Shown here one piece after another: positions 59,530 through 64,000 of a stretch of DNA of 64,000 nucleotides. The stretch is from Ferdinandcohnia sp036965045 (lineage in GTDB: Bacteria > Bacillota > Bacilli > Bacillales > Bacillaceae_L), in NCBI RefSeq assembly GCF_036965045.1, contig NZ_JBALOV010000001.1, positions 1 to 64,000 of the forward strand. Reading direction: 5' to 3'. The position numbers and the translations under genes are program-made. Every line of letters starts with the position of its first letter. Positions within the stretch are counted from its first letter, which is position 1. A model generated the notes under the pieces. The model had not been told where the DNA came from. It ran no database searches and saw only the letters and a program-made list of their open reading frames with translations.

Positions 59530-59797
59530 ACTTTTCTTCCCCTAACCATTGAATTTAGTATTATATCATCTTCTAAGTATAACTTGTTTTAGAATTTTCA
59601 GGCAAACCGTTTAAGCAATCAAGGACTTTCAGCACCTAGGATCAGTAGCCATTTTTAAATCTTACAGACACTAGTATAGTTTATCAAAATAATTTTGATA
59701 AATTAAACTATTTTCCTTTTGAAAAATAAAAATCCTATGGTAGTATTTATTAAAATACAACCATCAATAAATGAAATTAACAATAGGAAGTGCCGAA

Positions 59798-60343
59798 ATG
59801 ATTAATAATAGTTCATTAAAAGAAAAGAGCATCGTTTTCATCGGTTTTATGGGAGTTGGAAAAACAACTGTTGGTCAGCTGGTTGCCAAAAAGCTTTTTA
59901 GAAGTTTTGTAGATATCGATCAAGAGATTGAAAAAGAATACAATATGCCAACATCACAGATTTTCAAATTAATTGGGGAAAAAGCTTTTCGAGAAAAGGA
60001 AAAAGAAGTTATTTCAAATTATTGCACTCAAAAATTGAAAATTATTTCTCTTGGTGGTGGTGCCTTTCTGCAAAAGGAGACCAGGGACATTTGTTTAAAA
60101 AATTGTATTGTTTTTTATTTAGATGTTTCTTGGAAATCGTGGAAGGAAAGAATAAATATTTTGATTGATAGCAGACCCGTTTTACAGGGCAAAACACTAG
60201 AAGAAATTGAAGCGCTTTTTAGTGAAAGAAAAGATATCTATTCGTTACACCACTCCAAATTAGATACTGACAACCATGATGTTGAAGAAATTGCAGATTA
60301 TATTATCGAGTCATTAAAATTAGCTTGGGAATTATATGATTAA
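59798..60343 (+). CDS. aroK: Shikimate kinase
   Basis: About 181 residues. Walker A GFMGVGKTTVGQLVAKKL, shikimate-binding FVDIDQEIEKEYNM and FREKEKEVI, SLGGGAFL and lid segment IDSRPVLQGKTLEEI. Phosphorylates shikimate with ATP. ATG 59798 has AGGAAG seven bases upstream; an ATG nine codons earlier is less likely. With aroQ it covers two steps of the pathway. Confidence 0.9.
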   Translation: MINNSSLKEKSIVFIGFMGVGKTTVGQLVAKKLFRSFVDIDQEIEKEYNMPTSQIFKLIGEKAFREKEKEVISNYCTQKLKIISLGGGAFLQKETRDICLKNCIVFYLDVSWKSWKERINILIDSRPVLQGKTLEEIEALFSERKDIYSLHHSKLDTDNHDVEEIADYIIESLKLAWELYD

Positions 60344-60441
60344 AATCGCAGATGGCAGACCCCTCAGGTCTACCATCTATTTCTAGGAAGAACAACATTA
60401 AAACCTTATCTTCCTAAGACTTTTCACAAACATAGCCTTCA

Positions 60442-61545
60442 TTACTGCAGTTTCCCTCTACACAGAATGGGTATTTCTTCTACTACCTCATCTCCTGAAA
60501 TCAGATAGGCGTGATCATACAGATTGCAGACTGGGCAGATATGATTTGGTATCATTTCGACCTTTTCACCAATGGCAACTTGGTTTCTAAATTCTTCGTT
60601 GTATATGATTGCATGTTCATCATACACTTGATCAATATGAACACCATAGTTTTTAATATAGCCTAGCCCCGTAGTTGCACATATTCCTTGACTGCGAGAC
60701 TGCATGGTGATTCCTTTTGCCCCCACATCGGTAATTACTCGTTCTTTTGTTGGTTTACTGATGACCGTTGTTAATACTGTTGCAGCACATCTATCATAAG
60801 TACCAATAGCATTTCCTTGCGAGACATCCATGAAGATATAAGTTCCGATGCGAAGCTCCGTAATTCCTTCCATGACTCCAAAATCATGCATGAGCGGTGG
60901 AGTAGACCCAATGCTTACTGTATCAAGTTTGCACCCTAATTCTTGTGCTAGTTGTGCAAAACGAAGGGTGCGTTTTTGTGCTGCATCGTAAAGCTCATGG
61001 CATTCATCAAGGTCTTTTGCCTTGTAAGTGTGCCCATCATGTGAAAAAATTCCTTTTAATTGGACATGTGAGCAATTTTTTATATATTCCACTAAACGTA
61101 TATAATCGCTTTCTTCTATCACACCAGAGCGATTTTCCCCTACTTCAATTTCAATCAAAACTTGAGCTGGCTTTTCGCTATCACTAAATACCTTTTCGAT
61201 CATTTCACATTGTTCAATACTATCAACGCCAAAAGAAATATCAATTGTTTCTGCAAGCTTCTTTATGCGTTGGAGTTTGATCTCCCCAACGATCTCATTT
61301 GCTATAAAAATATCGTTTAGCCCGTTCTCAGCCATGACTTCTGCCTCGCCAACCTTCGCGACAGTAATTCCTTTTGAACCTGCATCTACCTGTAATTTCG
61401 CGAGAGCCGGCATCTTATGCGTTTTTGTATGCGGACGAAGGGTAACACCATATTTGTTAGCATAGGATTGCATTCTTTCAATGTTATCCATCATAATCTC
61501 GCGGTCAATTAGTAAAGACGGTGTATCTAATTCATTCTTTTTCAT
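60442..61545 (-). CDS. PLP-dependent D-threonine aldolase / D-serine dehydratase-like enzyme
   Basis: A 367-residue fold-type III PLP protein (alanine racemase N-terminal domain plus a D-Ser dehydratase-like C-terminal domain). PLP Lys in RPHTKTHKMPALAK; GVDSIEQCEMIEKV; GVGENRSG-type EVGENRSGV; and the C-terminal metal site in IPNHICPVCNLYDHAYLISGD with His and Cys. Such enzymes cleave D-threonine or D-3-hydroxyamino acids, or dehydrate D-serine. GGGGAG precedes the ATG. Last gene of a unit with a RidA protein and a second PLP enzyme under a YheO-type regulator. Confidence 0.85.
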   Translation of the reverse strand: MKKNELDTPSLLIDREIMMDNIERMQSYANKYGVTLRPHTKTHKMPALAKLQVDAGSKGITVAKVGEAEVMAENGLNDIFIANEIVGEIKLQRIKKLAETIDISFGVDSIEQCEMIEKVFSDSEKPAQVLIEIEVGENRSGVIEESDYIRLVEYIKNCSHVQLKGIFSHDGHTYKAKDLDECHELYDAAQKRTLRFAQLAQELGCKLDTVSIGSTPPLMHDFGVMEGITELRIGTYIFMDVSQGNAIGTYDRCAATVLTTVISKPTKERVITDVGAKGITMQSRSQGICATTGLGYIKNYGVHIDQVYDEHAIIYNEEFRNQVAIGEKVEMIPNHICPVCNLYDHAYLISGDEVVEEIPILCRGKLQ

Positions 61546-61597
61546 CGTTATCTCCCCTTAAAAGTGAATTAAAAAACTGACTTTCTACTCTATAAAT

Positions 61598-62704
61598 CTA
61601 GTTACTTTTAATACCTGCTCCGCATAAAGGAAAGACTAATTGTTGCCCTTTTAATTCGGGATACTTCTCTACATACTGTAAGTAACCTGCATAATTGGCT
61701 GCTGAAGTGATTTCAACATATATCCCTTTCAATGCAAGCTGTTTTCTTGCTTCAATAATGCTTTCTTCGGACACCCCGATTATATCCCCTTCTGTTGCTC
61801 GTATCGCTTGTAAGATTTCTTTTCCTCTTGCCGGTGCAGCAATGGCAATGCCCTCCGCCAAGGTCCCTGAATGTTCAATAGGCTTCACCCTATCGCTGCC
61901 TTCCGTAAAGGCTTTCATAATTGGAGCACAATTTTTCGCTTGAACGGCAAGGATTCTTGGCATTTTCTTGATTTGCCCATTTGCCAATAATTCTTGAAAA
62001 GCAATATAGGCACCCATTAACAAGGTTCCATTTCCTACTGGAATTATGAATGCATCAGGCATTTTGTTATTCATTTGCTCAAATACTTCGTACACATACG
62101 TTTTCGTACCTTCCCAAAAGATGGGGTTATAAATATGACTTGCATAAAAAGAATCTGTGCTTTCAACCATAGCAATTGCTGCGTTTGCCGTATCTTCTCT
62201 CGCTCAAGGAATCTTATGAATAACCGCACCATGTGCTTCTATCTGGGCAATCTTTTTATTGGAAGTAGATTCAGGGACGAAAATGTCACATTGAATTCCT
62301 GCCCTTGCTCCATAGGCTGCAATGGCTGTGCCAGCATTTCCACTACTATCTGCTACCACATTCTTGATGCCCAACTTTTTCGCCATGGCAATGAGAAGAA
62401 CAGCGCCACGATCTTTAAATGATAGTGTGGGCATATAGTAGTCAGCTTTCGCGTAGACATTTTCGGCTATTTTGAGGAGTGGTGTATCTCCTTCCCCAAG
62501 TGTAATCTCCTGCCACACATCTTCCTTTTCAAATGGGAGTGCATCGATATATTTCCAAAGTGAATGATTCCGAGATGTGGCTGTTTCAGTAAAATCAACT
62601 GCCTTTTTCTCATATTCAAGATGGAGTAGCCCTCCGCAATCACATTTCCATTTATTGCTTTCCAACGAATATGTTGAATGACATTCATTACAAATATAGT
62701 CCAT
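61598..62704 (-). pseudogene. Threonine synthase-like PLP lyase interrupted by TGA
   Basis: Two pieces in one frame, joined across TGA at 62204..62206, make a protein of about 368 codons. It begins with a zinc ribbon (CNECHSTYSL...CDCGGLLHLEY), then the PLP lysine in TLSFKDRGAVLL, SSGNAGTAIAAYGARAG, and the C-terminal part VGNGTLLMGAYIAFQEL and FPLCGAGIKSN. The break reads HKIP-stop-AREDTANAAIAM; relatives have a Gly or similar there, so GGA-to-TGA is the likely change. No SECIS-like hairpin follows and no Cys is expected. Family: threonine synthase/diaminopropionate ammonia-lyase-like. Probably inactive unless the stop is a sequence error. Confidence 0.75.
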
Positions 62705-62706
62705 CT

Positions 62707-63099
62707 TCAATCTTCCTTTTCTGAATCAATATACGCAACTGCCTCAAGTTCTATTGAATATCCATAGTGCAGTTGATTAGTAGGAACAACAGCCCGTGCT
62801 GGCTTATGGTCACCAAAGTACTGTTTGTAGAGTGTATTGACGGTATCCCATAAAGAAATATCCGATATATAAATGGTGACCTTCATGATATCTTCTCTTT
62901 TTGCACCTGCTGCTTCCAGTATGTGCTCCAAATTTGACAACACTTGTTTGGTTTCGGCAGTAATATCACCACTCGTTCCTTCACCTGTAAAGGGATCAAC
63001 CGGAAGCTGTCCTGATATGAAGAGGAGGTTTCCTTTTTGTGTCGCAGCGGAATAATGACCAGGGTTTGGCTTTGCACCCTTTATTGAAATAAACTTCAT
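62707..63099 (-). CDS. RidA family enamine/imine deaminase
   Basis: A 130-residue RidA (YjgF/YER057c) protein. Typical pattern: GAKPNPGHYSAATQKGNLLFISGQLPVDP, TKQVLSNLEHILEAAGAKREDIMKVTIYI and KPARAVVPTNQL with the catalytic Arg. It hydrolyses reactive enamines released by PLP dehydratases, which matches its place two bases before the PLP lyase gene and in an operon with a D-amino-acid-type enzyme. Confidence 0.92.
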   Translation of the reverse strand: MKFISIKGAKPNPGHYSAATQKGNLLFISGQLPVDPFTGEGTSGDITAETKQVLSNLEHILEAAGAKREDIMKVTIYISDISLWDTVNTLYKQYFGDHKPARAVVPTNQLHYGYSIELEAVAYIDSEKED

Positions 63100-63153
63100 T
63101 CGATTACCTCCTTGAATTTTGAATTTTTATAGAATGGGTGGACAGATACATCA

Positions 63154-63810
63154 TTATCCTTTATTATTTTTTTCTTTAATTTCTTCGATATAGCTGTAAA
63201 CTGTGACTTTAGAGATATTCAACTTCTCCGCAACTCTATCGATTGTTCCACGGATTAAGAAAATCCCTTTTTGTTCCATAAATCGAACCATCTCAACCTT
63301 CTCATCACGCCTTAGCTTCTCTACTGGTTTATTGCCAATAATTTTATCGATTAAATCATTGGCGATCTCCTGTATATGCTCCGTTTCGTTTGTTTGATCT
63401 TGCTGATAATGCTGGTTTGGGGGGAGATCAGGATTTTGAGGAATCAAGCTATTGAGCCAGTTGATATTTTCTGTAATTCTAGTCGTATCAATGTTTATGC
63501 AAAGGGCACCAATTACCTTTTTTTCACGATTACGAATTAACAAGGTAGATGATTTTATTAATCTACCATCATCTTTATGAAAATAATAATTTGCAGAATG
63601 ATCATTCGTAAAGTTTTGAGAAAGCAATACTTCCGTAATGAGATGATTAAAGCTTTGTCCCACTTGCCTTCCGGTTACATGGTTGTTAACAGTGTACACA
63701 ACGGAGCTTTGCGGAACGGTTAAATCATGCAACACAACCTCACAATCGCGGCCAAACGTTTTAGCGATGACCTCTGCTACCGGAATGTACTGTTCATGTA
63801 TCGAATTCAT
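63154..63810 (-). CDS. YheO/DauR-type transcriptional regulator
   Basis: About 218 residues. The N-terminal YheO-like PAS domain has AKTFGRDCEVVLHDLTVPQSS and LIRNREKKVIGALCINID; after a Gln/Asn/Pro-rich linker, the C-terminal HTH includes EKVEMVRFMEQKGIFLIRG and VAEKLNISKVTVYSYIEEI. DauR of this family controls D-arginine use in Pseudomonas. ATG 63810 has AAAGGA eight bases upstream. It leads the RidA/PLP-enzyme genes on the same strand and probably regulates them. Confidence 0.88.
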   Translation of the reverse strand: MNSIHEQYIPVAEVIAKTFGRDCEVVLHDLTVPQSSVVYTVNNHVTGRQVGQSFNHLITEVLLSQNFTNDHSANYYFHKDDGRLIKSSTLLIRNREKKVIGALCINIDTTRITENINWLNSLIPQNPDLPPNQHYQQDQTNETEHIQEIANDLIDKIIGNKPVEKLRRDEKVEMVRFMEQKGIFLIRGTIDRVAEKLNISKVTVYSYIEEIKEKNNKG

Positions 63811-63828
63811 ATAAAAATTCCTTTCCAT

Positions 63829-64000
63829 AAATGGATTTAATTAAAATATATATAATTTTTTATATAAAATCAATAATAAATTATATATCAAATACTCCCC
63901 TCTATTGTTAAATTTACTTATTTTACAAAAGGCTATTGACTATTTTTGTTATTTTTTATATAAAAAGATTAAGTCATATATAAAATCTTATACTTTTTTC
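63829..64000. promoter_or_regulatory. AT-rich region with repeated TTATATAAAA motif before YheO-type regulator
   Basis: TTATATAAAA-like palindromes recur near 63858, 63955 and 63977 in an AT-rich stretch upstream of the regulator gene. They could be operator copies for autoregulation; the window ends here, so the full set is not visible. Confidence 0.3.

Noticed and set aside
62204..62206. Second TGA read as selenocysteine in the PLP lyase
   Set aside because: The site is not a redox or catalytic Cys in the family, a Gly-like residue is expected, and no suitable hairpin with a G-starting loop follows.

Overview
The window looks like a chromosome segment of a low-GC Gram-positive bacterium of the family Bacillaceae. 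Signs of this are the AT-rich sequence, strong AGGAGG-type ribosome binding sites, frequent GTG/TTG starts, SAM-I (S-box) leaders, cre-like sites, XylR/AraR operators, intrinsic terminators after most units, and proteins close to Bacillus subtilis XylR, AraR, OpuA, BdhA, FbpA and YezD. I see no rRNA, tRNA, CRISPR array, prophage or complete insertion sequence. The species cannot be named from sequence alone.

Layout. 0.1-7.4 kb: coaA, then a five-gene operon for acetoacetate or a related 3-oxoacid (acetoacetyl-CoA synthetase, thiolase-like protein plus DUF35 partner, MFS carrier, thiolase). 7.5-10 kb: a MetY-type enzyme fused to a CoA-binding domain, behind two complete SAM-I riboswitches in series. 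10-15.3 kb: xylose genes (xylA, xylB, aldo/keto reductase) with divergent xylR. 15.4-17.5 kb: DUF1538 membrane protein with a double PII-like partner. 17.8-19 kb: CysJ-like flavoprotein lacking its flavodoxin domain. 19.3-26.1 kb: araBDA, sugar porter, divergent araR. 26.4-27.5 kb: butanediol dehydrogenase with a Rex-like site. 27.6-30.6 kb: glycine betaine transporter OpuA with a fused, lobe-swapped binding domain. 30.7-34.3 kb: alpha/beta hydrolase and a third SAM-I riboswitch controlling yezD, an FMN reductase and a flavin monooxygenase. 34.4-36 kb: small proteins (zinc-ribbon-like, FbpA-like, membrane peptide) and a broken gene. 36-45.4 kb: secreted choice-of-anchor I protein, a glpQ remnant, brnQ, glpQ and ugpCAEB, with PhoP-box-like arrays before both the secreted protein and ugpC.

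45.5-50 kb: a Mef-like MFS exporter preceded by a 15-codon leader peptide of the ErmD type and an attenuator, then a short MutS2-like protein behind its own structured leader. 49.9-55.2 kb: PqqB-like hydrolase with NhaC antiporter; glycerate kinase with SLC13 carrier. 55.3-59 kb: small N/Q-rich protein, a thioredoxin-fold lipoprotein whose first active-site cysteine is a TGA codon followed by a SECIS-like hairpin, CBS protein, SGNH hydrolase and CAP protein. 59-60.4 kb: aroQ and aroK. 60.4-63.9 kb: a probable amino-acid (perhaps D-amino-acid) catabolic operon with a YheO-type regulator, RidA, a PLP lyase interrupted by TGA, and a D-threonine-aldolase-like enzyme.

Themes are pentose use, sulfur/methionine control by SAM, phosphate-starvation scavenging, osmoprotection, and two adjacent units that may respond to ribosome-targeting drugs. 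The strongest leads are the ErmD-like leader of the exporter (46985..47032) and the candidate selenoprotein (55619..56134). Four in-frame stop codons in otherwise intact or recognisable reading frames (35803, about 38070, 55967, 62204) mean that nonsense mutation must be weighed for each.
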